A stretch of DNA of 64,000 nucleotides from Methylobacterium persicinum (lineage in GTDB: Bacteria > Pseudomonadota > Alphaproteobacteria > Rhizobiales > Beijerinckiaceae), in contig NZ_BPQX01000012.1 in NCBI RefSeq assembly GCF_022179525.1, positions 55,344 to 119,343 of the forward strand. Direction: 5' to 3'. Under the pieces are notes generated by a model that searched no databases, was not told the DNA's origin, and was given only the letters and a program-made list of their open reading frames with translations. The position numbers and the translations under genes were made by a program. Numbering within the stretch: the first letter of the stretch is position 1; each line of letters starts with the position of its first letter. This document shows, piece by piece, positions 18,040-28,251 of this stretch.

Positions 18040-19260
18040 TCACGCCGCGCCGACGCGGTACTGCCGCGGCGGCGCCTCGCCGGAGATCGCGAAGGCGCCG
18101 ACGCTGCGGTCCCGGTAGATCCGGGGGTTGTGGGAGGCGAGGGTGCGGGCGTTGCGCCAGTAGCGGTCGAGGCCGGCACCCACCTTGACCGCCGAGGCGC
18201 CGAGCGCGTCGAACAGGCTCGTCGTCGCGCTCAGGACCAGGTCGGTGACCACGCTCACCGCTTGGTTGACCTCCACATCGGCCAGCGTCGCCTGCCGCTC
18301 CAACTCCGGTGATCCGGCCCGGTGCGCGTCGGACACCCTCTGGACCGCCTCGGCGGCCTTCAGCACGACGGCGCCCGCCGCGTAGGCGTTGGACCGGACA
18401 CGGCCCACCACCGCCTGGATCTGCGGATCGTCGGCCGTCCGCCCGGCATTGCCGTGGCTATAGACACGGGTGCGCTCGGCCACGAGGCGCGCCACGTCCT
18501 CGGCCGCCGCCCGGCCGATGCCGGCGAGCGTCGCGAGGTGCACCAGCTGGAAGAACGCCGTGGCGTAGGGGAAGCGGGCCGGGTCCGGCTTGATGAGCGC
18601 GGGGTCGAGGGCCACCGCTTCGAAGGTAACGGTCCCGCTGGCGGTGAGCGCCTGCCCGAACCCGTCCCAATCGTCCACGATGGTCACGCCCGGCGCGCGC
18701 ACCGGCACGGCGGCCGTCACGGCTCCGCCGGCCTCGTCCTCGGCCGCGAGGTGGATGTAGTCCGCGAAGAGCGAGCCGGTGGTGTAGAACTTCCGCCCGT
18801 CGACCACGGGCCTGCCGTCGCGCCGCCTCACCACCGTGTCGAAGGCGCCGACCTTGGCCGGCCCGGTCTCCGAGACGCCGCTGCCGACTGTCTCGCCGGC
18901 CCCGATCCGCGCGATCCAGGCCGCGCGCCATTCGGGCGAGGAGGAGCAGAGCGCGTCCTCCGTGAAGCCGAAATGCGCCCGCAGCGCATTGGTGACGTTC
19001 GAATCCGCGGCCGACAGCTCGATCAGCAGGGCGAAGAGTTCCGGCAGGCTGGCGCCGTGGCCGCCCTCGGAGGGCGCAAGGCGCAGGGTCGTGAACGTGG
19101 CCTCCCGCAGCCAGCCGATTTCGGCGTGGGGCAGGCGCCGCTCCCGGTCCCGCTCGACGGCGGTGGCGCGGATCTCGGCGAAGACCGGGCGGAACCGTTC
19201 CGCGAGGGTCTCGTAGCGCCCGCTCGGCCCCGCACCCCAGCCCGCATCCACCTGCGACAT
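18040..19260 (-). CDS. Acyl-CoA-dehydrogenase-fold flavoprotein (SfnB / DszC-like)
   Basis: 406 residues from the ATG at 19260. Acyl-CoA dehydrogenase fold with FSD/FAD-type motifs such as SGVSETGPAKVGAFDTVV and KFYTTGSLFADY. This branch (SfnB, DszC) lies with sulfur-assimilation monooxygenases and oxygenates sulfides, sulfones or related substrates with reduced flavin instead of dehydrogenating acyl-CoA. First gene of the minus-strand operon that continues to the NtaA-like monooxygenase and sulfite dehydrogenase, and divergent from a sulfonate-type binding protein. Confidence 0.82.
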   Translation of the reverse strand: MSQVDAGWGAGPSGRYETLAERFRPVFAEIRATAVERDRERRLPHAEIGWLREATFTTLRLAPSEGGHGASLPELFALLIELSAADSNVTNALRAHFGFTEDALCSSSPEWRAAWIARIGAGETVGSGVSETGPAKVGAFDTVVRRRDGRPVVDGRKFYTTGSLFADYIHLAAEDEAGGAVTAAVPVRAPGVTIVDDWDGFGQALTASGTVTFEAVALDPALIKPDPARFPYATAFFQLVHLATLAGIGRAAAEDVARLVAERTRVYSHGNAGRTADDPQIQAVVGRVRSNAYAAGAVVLKAAEAVQRVSDAHRAGSPELERQATLADVEVNQAVSVVTDLVLSATTSLFDALGASAVKVGAGLDRYWRNARTLASHNPRIYRDRSVGAFAISGEAPPRQYRVGAA

Positions 19261-19672
19261 GGCTTTGCCCTTCCGATTTCCGACATCGCCCCGGGGGCGG
19301 ATGGTCAAGGAATCGGTGAGGCGTTTCTCGATCTCAAGCCCGACTCTTGGTCTGACCTCATCTTTGGGACCAATGTATCCCGTTAAGCCCGGCAAGAGAA
19401 TTTTCGTTTTTCTGCGCCGAACCGCGTCAGAATTTCATTCCATTCCCAAAAGTTTGCAACTTCTATCAGCATCTTTTCGGGTTCGCGCCGGCGGGGAGAA
19501 AGACTTCTTCCGCCAATCACCCGTCGAGGGACATGCTCCCTCGGACGAAGCGCAAATCGAAAACCCGTTCCATTGATCCGGAGCGCCTTGCCGGCCTTCA
19601 ATAGAGGCGTCGCGGCGACGGTCCTGTTCCGGCGCCCTCCCCTGCTCTTCACCGACGATTCGCGAGCGCCCG
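19261..19672. promoter_or_regulatory. Divergent promoter region of the organosulfur locus
   Basis: 412 bases between two divergent operons. The middle (about 19390-19450) is AT-richer than the coding sequence, fitting promoters. A small palindrome gggacatgctccc lies near 19525. No clear sigma-54 or CysB-type consensus was found by eye. No gene is seen. Confidence 0.4.
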
Positions 19673-20659
19673 ATGACTGACGACACGATGGGCCGGTTCG
19701 GCCCCTCCCGCCGCATGCTCCTGCGGGGCGGGCTCGGTGGGGCGGCCGCCTTGGCGCTCGGCGCGCCGGCGGTCCTCTCGGCCCCGCGGGAGGTGAAGAT
19801 CAGCATGCAGCGCTCGTCGGTGCTGTTCACCGTGCTCAAGGTGAAGGGAACGCTGGCCGAGCGGCTGGCGCCCCTGGGCTTCAGCCCGAGCTGGCACCTG
19901 TTCACCAGCGTCATCGAGCCGATGAATGCCGGGGCCGTCGACATCCACGCCGACGTCGCCGACGCCGTGCCGATCTTCACCCAGTCCGCCAAGGCGCCCC
20001 TCACCTTCTACGCCCGCGAGCGGGGGGCCCCCTCGGCCGAAGCGATCATCGTGCCCGCGGATTCCCCCATCCGCACCGTCGCCGACCTGAAGGGCAAGAC
20101 CGTCGGCGTCTCGCCGGGCTCCGGCAGCCACTACGTGCTGGCCGCCGCGCTCAAGAAGGCCGGCCTGACCTTCGCGGACATCAAGCCCGCCTATCTCCAG
20201 GCGCCGGAGGGCGCCGTGGCCTTCGAGCAGGGCCGCCTCGATGCGTGGTCGATCTGGGATCCGTTCCTGGCCTTCGCGGAAGCCAAGCGCCCGGTGCGGA
20301 CCATCGCCGACGGTAGCGGCCTCACGAGCTATCACCGCTACTACCTCGCCAACGACAGCTTCGTCGCCGCGCAGCCGGAGGTCGTGGCGACCGTCTACCG
20401 CGCCCTGGTCGAGGCCGGCGCCTGGATGAAGGCGAACCCGCAGGAAGCCGTGGCGCTCCTCGCCCCGATCTGGGGCGACCTCCCCCCCGCGGTCGTGGCC
20501 GCCGCCAACAGCCGCCGGACCTACGCGGTGGAGCCTGTGGAGCGCGGCCAGCTCGGCGAACAGCAGGCCATCGCCGACGTGTTCTACGAGGCCAAGCTCA
20601 TCCCCCGCCGGATCGACGCCACCGCCGTGGCGATCTTCCAGCCGACGGGCCGGGGCTGA
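19673..20659 (+). CDS. Aliphatic-sulfonate-type ABC substrate-binding protein (SsuA-like)
   Basis: 328 residues. Twin-arginine N terminus (GPSRRMLLRGGLGG) then a hydrophobic stretch, so it is exported. The body matches SsuA/TauA-type binding proteins: VKGTLAERLAPLGF, EPMNAGAVDIHADVADAVP, LKGKTVGVSPGSGSHYVLAAAL and RLDAWSIWDPFLAFAE. No permease or ATPase gene is beside it, so it must share a transporter encoded elsewhere. It is followed after 4 bases by an SfnG/SsuD-like monooxygenase. Confidence 0.88.
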   Translation: MTDDTMGRFGPSRRMLLRGGLGGAAALALGAPAVLSAPREVKISMQRSSVLFTVLKVKGTLAERLAPLGFSPSWHLFTSVIEPMNAGAVDIHADVADAVPIFTQSAKAPLTFYARERGAPSAEAIIVPADSPIRTVADLKGKTVGVSPGSGSHYVLAAALKKAGLTFADIKPAYLQAPEGAVAFEQGRLDAWSIWDPFLAFAEAKRPVRTIADGSGLTSYHRYYLANDSFVAAQPEVVATVYRALVEAGAWMKANPQEAVALLAPIWGDLPPAVVAAANSRRTYAVEPVERGQLGEQQAIADVFYEAKLIPRRIDATAVAIFQPTGRG

Positions 20660-20663
20660 GGCT

Positions 20664-21707
20664 GTGGCGAACCCTCCCCGCTTTGGCATCTGGGCCGCCG
20701 TCCACGGCTCCCGCGCCTCCCACCACGACCCCGATGAGCCGGACGACGCCAGTTGGGAGCGCAACCGCGCCCTCGTGCTGGAGGCTGAGGCGCTCGGCTT
20801 CGATTCGGTACTCGTCGCCCAGCACACGATGAACCCGTACGACCCGGAGCGGGACCAGCTCGAAGCCTGGACCGGGGCGGCGGCGCTCGCGGCGCTGACG
20901 AAGCGGATCGAGATCATCGCGGCGATCAAGCCCGGGCTCTATCACCCGGTGGTGCTCGCCAAGATGGCCCTGCAGATCGAGCAGATCAGCGGGGGGCGCT
21001 TCGCCCTGAACCTCGTGAATGCCTGGAACAAGGCCGAGTTCGAGCGCGCCGGCCTGCCCTTCCCCGCCCATGACGACCGCTACGCCTACGGCCGCGAATG
21101 GATCGGCCTCGTCGACCGGCTGATGCGCGGCGAGCGGGTCACCTTCCAGGGCGAGCATTTCCAGGTGGAGGATTACCAGCTCCGCCCCGCCGGCACATTT
21201 CGGCCGAGGCCGACGGTCTATCTCGGCGGCGAATCCGAGCCGGCCCGGGCGCTCGCGGCGGACCATGCCGACGTCTGGTTCATCAACGGCCAACCGCTCG
21301 ACAACGTCGCCGCGCTGATCGCCGACGTCGCCCGGCGCCCCGCGGCGAACGGCCCCCTGCGCTACGGCCTCTCGGCCTTCGTGATCGCCCGGGAGACCGA
21401 CGCGGAGGCCGAAGCGGAGCACGCCCGCCTCCTCGCCCTCGCCCAGCGCGATGCGGATCTCCGCGCCGACACCCGCGCCCGCACCGACACGGCGAGCGTG
21501 ATGTTCGCCAAGACCGACGCGGCGGCCTCGCGGCATGTTGGGACCAATGGCGGCACGGCGGCCGGGCTCGTGGGCAGCTACGAGACCGTGGCCGAGCGGA
21601 TCCGGGCCTTCCACGCGGCGGGCATCGAGCTGTTCATGCTGCAGTTCCAACCCTTCGAGGCGGAGATGCGCCGCTTCGCCGAGCAGGTCATCCCCCGCAT
21701 CCGCTGA
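20664..21707 (+). CDS. FMNH2-dependent sulfone/alkanesulfonate monooxygenase (SfnG/SsuD-like)
   Basis: 347 residues, starting at a GTG. Luciferase-like flavin monooxygenase; NLVNAWNKAEFERAG, FNGQPLDN-type loop (WFINGQPLDN) and RPTVYLGGESEPARALA are typical of SfnG (dimethylsulfone to methanesulfinate) and the related SsuD. It lies in a plus-strand operon with the sulfonate binding protein and an NtaA-like monooxygenase. SfnG is favoured because an SfnB-like gene is divergently encoded, but SsuD activity is possible. Confidence 0.85.
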   Translation: MANPPRFGIWAAVHGSRASHHDPDEPDDASWERNRALVLEAEALGFDSVLVAQHTMNPYDPERDQLEAWTGAAALAALTKRIEIIAAIKPGLYHPVVLAKMALQIEQISGGRFALNLVNAWNKAEFERAGLPFPAHDDRYAYGREWIGLVDRLMRGERVTFQGEHFQVEDYQLRPAGTFRPRPTVYLGGESEPARALAADHADVWFINGQPLDNVAALIADVARRPAANGPLRYGLSAFVIARETDAEAEAEHARLLALAQRDADLRADTRARTDTASVMFAKTDAAASRHVGTNGGTAAGLVGSYETVAERIRAFHAAGIELFMLQFQPFEAEMRRFAEQVIPRIR

Positions 21708-21721
21708 CCCCGAGGGCTTCG

Positions 21722-23080
21722 ATGAGCGGCCGCCAATTGCACCTCAACGTCAACCTGCTGCATTCGGGCGTCTACCCGTCGGCCTGGCGGCTGCCGGGGA
21801 GCCGGCCGGACGCCTTCCTCGACATCGACCACTTCGTGCGCGTCGCCCGCATCGCCGAGCGGGGCAAGCTCGATGCGGTCTTCCTCGCCGACACGCCGGC
21901 GATCAACGACCGGATCGACTACCGGCCGTTCAACGCCCTGGAGCCGACCGTCGTGCTCTCCGCTGTGGCTGCCGCGACGACCCATGTCGGCCTCGTGGCC
22001 ACCGCCTCGACGACCTACAACGAGCCCTACAATCTCGCCCGCCGCTTCGCGAGCCTCGACCTCGTCAGCCGGGGCCGGGCGGGCTGGAACGTGGTGACGA
22101 CGGCCGACGCCGCCGCCGGCCGCAACTTCGGCTTCGCGGGCGCCTCGGAGCACGGGGCCCGCTATGCGAGGGCCCGCGAGTTCACCGAGCTCGTCCACGC
22201 CCTGTGGGACAGCTGGGAGGATGACGCCTTCGTCGGCGACAAGGCGAGCGGCCGGTTCATCGACACGGGCAAGGTCCACGCGGTCGAGCACCGGGGGCCG
22301 CACTACACGGTGGCGGGGCCGCTCACCGTGCCGCGCAGCGCGCAGGGGCGCCCGGTGACGTTCCAGGCCGGCGGATCGGAGGACGGGCGGGAACTCGCCG
22401 CCGCCACCGCCGACGCGGTGTTCTCCCTGGCGCAGACCATCGAGGACGGCGCGGCCTACGCCCGCGACCTGCGGGTCCGGGCGGTGCGCTACGGGCGCAG
22501 CCCGGACGCGCTGGTCATCCTGCCCGGCCTCGCCACGGTGATCGGCTCCACCGAGGCCGAGGCGCGGCGACGGCAGGACGAACTCTGGGATCTCGTGCCG
22601 GAGGCCTACAGCCTCGCCCGCCTCGCGGGCACGTTGCGGATCGATCCTGACCAGCTCGATCTCGACAAGCCGCTCCCCGACCCCCTGCCCCTCCCGCCGG
22701 ACGCCAACCACACGATGTTCCTGGGCACCGTCGCCCTCGCGCGCCGGGACAAGCTGACGGTGCGCCAGCTCCTGCGGGCGCTCGGCGGCGGCGTGGGCCA
22801 CCGCATCGTCGTCGGCACGCCGGACGCCATCGCCGACGACATCGCGGCGTGGTTCCGGGCCGGCGCGGCGGACGGCTTCAACCTGATGCCGGACGTCCTG
22901 CCGGACGGCCTCGAAACCTTCGTGGACGAGGTCGTTCCGATTCTCCAGCGCCGGGGCCTGTTCCGGTGGGACTATGCCGGGGCGACCCTGCGCGACCATC
23001 TCGGCCTGGCGCGGCCGGCGAGCCGCTATACCGCCCCGGACCGCGCGGCGTCCGGCCGCAGAGCGGCGAGCGGTCGCTGA
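21722..23080 (+). CDS. NtaA/SnaA/DszA-family FMN-dependent monooxygenase, second copy
   Basis: 452 residues. Same family as the divergent enzyme at 16662-18029, with shared blocks VATASTTYNEPYNLARRFA, GRAGWNVVTT and GGGVGHRIVVGTP, but clearly a different paralogue (opening QLHLNVNLLHSGVYPSAW). Third gene of the plus-strand operon, 14 bases after the SfnG-like gene. Reduced flavin must come from a separate reductase. Confidence 0.87.
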   Translation: MSGRQLHLNVNLLHSGVYPSAWRLPGSRPDAFLDIDHFVRVARIAERGKLDAVFLADTPAINDRIDYRPFNALEPTVVLSAVAAATTHVGLVATASTTYNEPYNLARRFASLDLVSRGRAGWNVVTTADAAAGRNFGFAGASEHGARYARAREFTELVHALWDSWEDDAFVGDKASGRFIDTGKVHAVEHRGPHYTVAGPLTVPRSAQGRPVTFQAGGSEDGRELAAATADAVFSLAQTIEDGAAYARDLRVRAVRYGRSPDALVILPGLATVIGSTEAEARRRQDELWDLVPEAYSLARLAGTLRIDPDQLDLDKPLPDPLPLPPDANHTMFLGTVALARRDKLTVRQLLRALGGGVGHRIVVGTPDAIADDIAAWFRAGAADGFNLMPDVLPDGLETFVDEVVPILQRRGLFRWDYAGATLRDHLGLARPASRYTAPDRAASGRRAASGR

Positions 23081-23254
23081 TCGTCGGGCATTCCACCCAG
23101 CAGATCCTCGGACTGACGACCTCGGTGACGCAGCGCCTGCTCGCGATCCTCCACGGTCACGCGACGCGGCCGGAGAACACCATCCGTACAGGATTCACGT
23201 TCGGGATCATGAACCGAACTGGTCGTCGGCCACCCCTGGGCACGGGAGCCTGAG

Positions 23255-23280
23255 AAGGGGGGCAGCGTCGCGCCCCCCTT
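23255..23280 (+). terminator. Probable terminator hairpin after the organosulfur operon
   Basis: A perfect 9-base stem (AAGGGGGGC / GCCCCCCTT) with an 8-base loop, followed by a weak pyrimidine run (ccttc). It lies 175 bases after the last monooxygenase gene and roughly marks the end of the native operon before the accessory island. Confidence 0.45.
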
Positions 23281-23803
23281 CCTTCATCCGGAACATCCCA
23301 CGGTCTTGCCGCGGAGATACCATTTTGCGGACGAAGTCGCTGAATCCATCCGATGTGCCGGTCGCGGTGCCGACGAGCATGGGGTGGCCGCGTCCCGCGC
23401 TCACTGAGAGGGCAAGCTGAGGGGTGGTCAGCCCCTCGCGACGTGCCGGGTTGGTATCCGATTAGCTTGGATCATATCCGTCGTCGGTTGCGAAATGCCG
23501 ACAAGTACGGGATGTACGCGGCCGATAGGCAGGTCGGCGCACGTTGGCAAAGACATATGCTGGCGGGCCGCGTCCGATAGTGATGATCACTACGTTTTCG
23601 CTATAGCACTATGAAATCGCTCGCCGCCCCATGTTGCGCGCGAGATCGAACGAATTGCGCAGCGTGTGGCTTTGATTGTATGGGGACCACCTCAAGTCGG
23701 ACGACGCGAAATTCAACATGACTTTCGTATTTTCGATATGGCATTTCGCGTTCGCGGTTGCTGGCGTGCGAGGGTACGTGCTTTCCCATGCAGCCATGAC
23801 TTT
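23281..23803. other. Island left margin, no intact gene
   Basis: 523 bases with mixed composition; 23560-23760 is noticeably AT-richer. Short open frames do not look like proteins. Likely debris at a junction, next to a truncated IS110 transposase. Confidence 0.4.
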
Positions 23804-24139
23804 TCAAACCGCGACGCAATGCATGTTCGGACGCAGCGCGGCTTCGGCGATCGCGGCCGCGTCAGCGGCATCATTCTTCTGCCGCTTCACAAAGGGCTTC
23901 ACGTAGATCGGCGGAACCAGCCGCACGTGGCGTCCAAGGCCTTGAGCGACGCGGCCCCAATAATGGCTCGTTGCGCAGGCCTCCATCGCCACGATGCAAG
24001 GCGGCTGCGCGCTCAACAGTTGGATCAGCTTCGCGCGGGACACCGTCCGGTTGAACAGAACCGCCCCGCCCCGATCCGTGCCGCAGACCTGGAAACTCCG
24101 CTTGGCCAGGTCGATCGCAAGGACATGAACATCTGGCAT
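23804..24139 (-). pseudogene. IS110-family transposase, truncated to the DEDD N-terminal domain
   Basis: About 110 residues starting MPDVHVLAIDLAKRSFQV. Three acidic positions of the DEDD catalytic domain are visible (D in LAIDLAK, E in VAMEACATSHYWG, D in KNDAADAAAIAEAA). The frame stops right after ALRPNMHCVAV, where intact IS110 transposases continue for about 200 more residues, so the C-terminal domain is missing. A good ribosome-binding site (GGGAGGGG) precedes the start. The copy is not functional by itself. Confidence 0.8.
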
Positions 24140-24314
24140 GTGCCCCTCCCTTGAAAGCGCCACCACGGCGCTGCCCGGACACAATACGAGCCCGCAGGAG
24201 GGGGCATCCACCCCATCAGTTCACGCCCTCCAGGCTCGGAACATCCCCTGTAACCTTACGTAAAAAAGGTGAGCCAGGACACCCACTTACCCATACATGT
24301 TATCGGCAGTGATG

Positions 24315-24346
24315 AGGACGGCATCCGATGCAGGATGCCGTCCTCT
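24315..24346 (-). terminator. Strong hairpin after the autotransporter gene
   Basis: A perfect 13-base stem (GAGGACGGCATCC / GGATGCCGTCCTC) around a 6-base loop, 16 bases beyond the stop of the minus-strand autotransporter. There is no good T-run on the minus side, so termination may be partial or Rho-assisted. Confidence 0.5.
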
Positions 24347-24362
24347 TTGTCTGGGGGATGGC

Positions 24363-27300
24363 TCAGAAATTGACCCGCAGATTGCCCTTGAGCGTGTTGC
24401 TCTGCGCATCGGAGCCGAGCACGCCGTCATAGGCGAAGCCGGCGCTGACCGCGTCGTTGAAGGCATAGCTGAGGCCCACATTGAGCGCCAGCGCATCGCG
24501 GGCGATGGGCGTGCCGGAGACCAGGAACGGGGTGGAGCCGTTCAGCCACATCACCGACGTCGTGTCCACGTCGCCGAAGGCATGCTGCCAGCCCAGCTTG
24601 AGGCTGGGGGTGAAGAGGCCGTTGCCCACCACCATGTCGGTGCTTAGCCGCGCGCCCAGGGTGGTAAGCGTGGTGCTCATGGACTGCGCCGAGCCTGAGA
24701 GTGCGGCGGCGCCGCCGGTTTCGGAGAAGGCGTCGAAGTTCTGGTTCACATAGGCCACCGCCGCGAACGGCGACACCTGAGCCGGTCCGAAAGCGAACGG
24801 ACGCGAGACTTCGCCGAACACCTGGGCGGTGTTGCCGTTGTAGCTGCTACCCAGGCCGTTGGAGAAGGTGCCGAAGGCGACGTTGCGAGACGCCATAGAG
24901 CGCCAGGTCGGTGTGGCTGTTGTCGGCCTTGGAGTTGAGGCTGTCCACATGGCCATCGGACTGGCCGAAGCCGGCGGCGATGCCGAGGCGGGTGGTGTCG
25001 AACACCTTGACGTCGGCACCGGCGATGAAGCCGCTCTGGGTCCAGCCCAGGGAGGCGAGGCCGTCGCCGGAGGCATTGCCCCAGCCGCCGTAGCCGGTGG
25101 CCCACACGGCGACGTTCAGGCTCGACGAGAGCTTGGCGGTGGCCTTGTCGGGCTTGGGCCCGGTGGCGTCGTCCAGGCGCTCGTTGATGGCGGCGCGCAC
25201 CTGGCGGGCGTCATCGAAGGTCTGGGCGGCGGTGGAGGCATAGACCTCGCCGGTCATCTGGCTGAGGGCGGCGGCCAATGCCGTCGGGGCCAGGCTGTAG
25301 AGGCTGTTGAACAGCCCGGCATTGGCTCCGGTCAGAGCAATGCCGGCCACCGGGCGAATGCTGTCCACCGCGCTGCCGAGCGCGCTGGCATTGGCGGTGG
25401 TGGCCAGGCCGTTGGCCGCCAGGTTGCCGTACCACAGCGGGGTGACCACCAGCGCCAGGCTGGTGGGGCCGTAGAGGGCATCGAAGCGGGTGGAGGCGGG
25501 CAGGCCGCTCGCCGGCTGGGCCAGGCCGGCGAAGGAGCCGGAGAGGCCGGCGCTGCTCTGGATCACCGTGAAGCTGGTGCCCAGCGGCGGGGTGTAGCTG
25601 TTGGTTGCGCTGCCGGTGATGCCGCGCAGGGTGGGCGCCAGGGTTCCGGCCACGGTGACTGTGCCGTTGGTGCCGGTGGTGACGAGGCGGGAATAATTGC
25701 CCGCGCCGGTTCCGGTGCCGGTGCCGTCGATGTCGGTCTGGAAGGTGGAGGTGCTGGCGAGCGTCACCGGCCCGTTGACGGTGAGGGTGCCGGGCGAGTT
25801 GCCCGGCGCCAGCCGCCCGGCCACCACCAGCGGGCCGGAGAGGGTGCCGGAGCCGCGCAGGGTGCCCGAGGTGCCGATGGCCAGCGTCGAGGAGAAGGCG
25901 CCGTTCACCGACAGCAGGCCGCCGGTGACGGTGGTGAGGCCGGTATAGGAGTTGTTGCCGGTGAGGGTGAGGGTGCCGGCACCGGCCTTGGTGAGGCTGG
26001 TGCGGCTGGCGCCATCGACGATCTGTCCGGCATAGCTGGCGGAGCTGCCGTCTGTGCCTACCGTGAGCTGGCCATTGCCAATAACGGCGGTGGCTGTGGT
26101 GCCGGTGAGCGATCCGACCGTCAGGGCGGTGCCGCCGAGATCGATGGCGCCGTTATTGCTTAGGCGGGTGATGCCTGTGGTGCTGCCGGTGAGGGCGACG
26201 GCTGCGCCGGAGGCATTGCTCACCGTTCCGGCGAGCACGCCGGCGGCCTGGACAAAGCCGGTATTGCTGAGCCCGCCGGCAATGGTGCCGGTGGTGATCA
26301 GGGTGCCGGCATTGGTGACGCCGCCGGCCAGGGTTCCTGCGTTGGTGAGGGTGGTTCCTGCCAAGGTGACGACCGGGGCGATGAGGCTCGCGGTTTCGGT
26401 AAGCTGGAGGCCGCCGCCGGCGAGGGTCGCCTGGCCGGTGAAGCTGTGGGTGGCGGTGAAAACCAGGGTTCCTGCCCCGAGCTTGGCGAGGCCGCCGGTG
26501 CCGGAAAGGGACTGGTTCAGGGTGAAGGTATTGTCCAGGCTGGCAATATCGAAGCCGCCGCCGCCGTTGCCCCAGGTGATGGCCCGGCCGGTGGTGGTGA
26601 AGCTGGTGCCGGTGACCTGGAGGATGCCGCCGTCAAAGGTAAGGCCCCCCGCCGCCGCGCCGAGGTTGGCGTCACGGGCCACCGACAGAATACCCCCAGC
26701 GAATGTGGTGCCGCCGGAATAGCTATTGGTTCCGGTGAGCGTGAGAATGCCGTCTCCGGCCTTAATCAGGCTGCCGCGGGTAGGGACATCGGCGAAAGCC
26801 GCGACGCGCGTGGTCTCCACCTGAATCTCGGTCTGCCACTCGGGGGTGAGTGTCGGATCATGGGCGGCCTTGCGGGCTGCCCATGCGGCCGCCGCTGCGT
26901 CATTCTCCTGCTTGCGCTGGATGAGGGCGTCCTCGGAGATGTTGTTGGACCAGGTATCGCGGGTGCCGGCCGGGAGGTTCGCGGCGACTGAGCCAAGAAA
27001 TTGCCCTGGGCCATTCATGGCCTTATTGAGATCGATCACGCCCCAACCCCAGACGGCGTTGGGAGCATTGGGATTGGCATCCGCCACGCCGGCGACCACG
27101 TTGCGGTGATAGGCCGTGGTGAGCAGGACATCGCGGGCCTGCTGGTTGGTCATATAGGGAAATCGCTCCATGATCAGGGCCAGCGCGCCAGTGGCATGGG
27201 GCGCGGCCATGGAGGTGCCGTTCACTGTTGTGTAGCCGGTCTGCTTGTTTGGATTGATAGCCCATTCACCGAGATTCCATCGAGCGCCTGGCGCATAGGT

Positions 27301-28251
27301 AGGAACCGTACTGTTGATAGCGCTGCCTGGTGCGACAACGTACCAATATTTGGCGACGCCGGCTCGATTTGAATAGCTCGCGAGGACAAGATCTCCGGGA
27401 TTTAGGCCGCCATTGCCCCCCTTAGCAGCTGCGCCTACGGCAAGCCAATTGCTCTCAAGATCCGGTCTGAAATAAGGTAGCGAAGATCTAACGTTTGGGT
27501 TGCTGTATCCGGTGTTTCCCGCCGCAAATACCTGAATAATATTGTATTGTTTTGTGGTCTCGGAAAGCGCGTCGACGTAGCTGAGCTTGCCAGAAAATTT
27601 AGAATAAGCTGTGCGTAAGCCTTGGATGGTGTTGTAATTGTCTCCAGTAGGCGGGCTGCCCCAAGAGGAATTAATCACACGTGCGCCGGCCGCCGCTAGG
27701 CTACCATAAGCGTTTTTGAAGTAGGCATAATCAACGTTCGTTCCGTATCGTGCCGAGTCGTTCGTTTGTGTGTTGGTGACGTAGACATTGGCATTGAACG
27801 CCACGCCTTGCATGCCGACGCCGTCTCGGGAGGCCCCGATCGTCCCTGTGACGTGTGTCCCGTGTGGATCGTTGTAGATGGGGCTGTACGTTCCCGGAGC
27901 GGTATAAGAATCACCCGCCTTGAAGAAGCTTGGTTGTGGCGACTGATTCTGCGGCTTTCCGGACCCGTCCATAAAATAGAAGCCGTCCGATCCGAAGGTC
28001 CCGGTGATGGTGAGCGGCTTGACGCGGCCATCGGCGAATTCCGGGTGGGCACTATAGACACCTGAATCAACAACACCCACCGTCACACCCAGGCCGGTGT
28101 AGCCCGCCGCATAGGCGTTGGCGGCGTGCATGGCTTCCAAGCCCCAATCGGCCTTGTATTCCGGCGTGCGCCAACTCGCGGGATCGGCGGTGGACAGACT
28201 CTGCGCCAAGGCGTTATGCGACACCGACGCGCCGAGCGCGGCCAGCCCTAG
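24363..28251 (-). pseudogene. Subtilase autotransporter (type Va), main fragment, frameshifted and IS-disrupted
   Basis: Nearly the whole of a ~1,325-residue autotransporter serine protease. The passenger has the subtilisin triad: Asp in VGVVDSGVYSAHPEF, His in DPHGTHVTGTIGAS, Ser in NGTSMAAPHATGALAL. Then come autotransporter-associated repeats (GAGTLTLTGNNSYTG and variants) and a C-terminal outer-membrane beta-barrel ending in the classic terminal Phe (KGNLRVNF). Two defects: the signal peptide is split by an IS5-family element at 28251/28252, and near 24891 the frame shifts by one base inside the barrel (LYGV then the right frame resumes at SRNVAFGTFSNGLG). Both would stop function unless the shift is a sequencing error. 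Passenger start to barrel is otherwise intact, implying recent loss. Confidence 0.88.

Noticed and set aside
24859-26163. 434-codon plus-strand frame opposite the autotransporter repeats
   Set aside because: Gly/Ala/Glu-rich shadow of repetitive passenger sequence.
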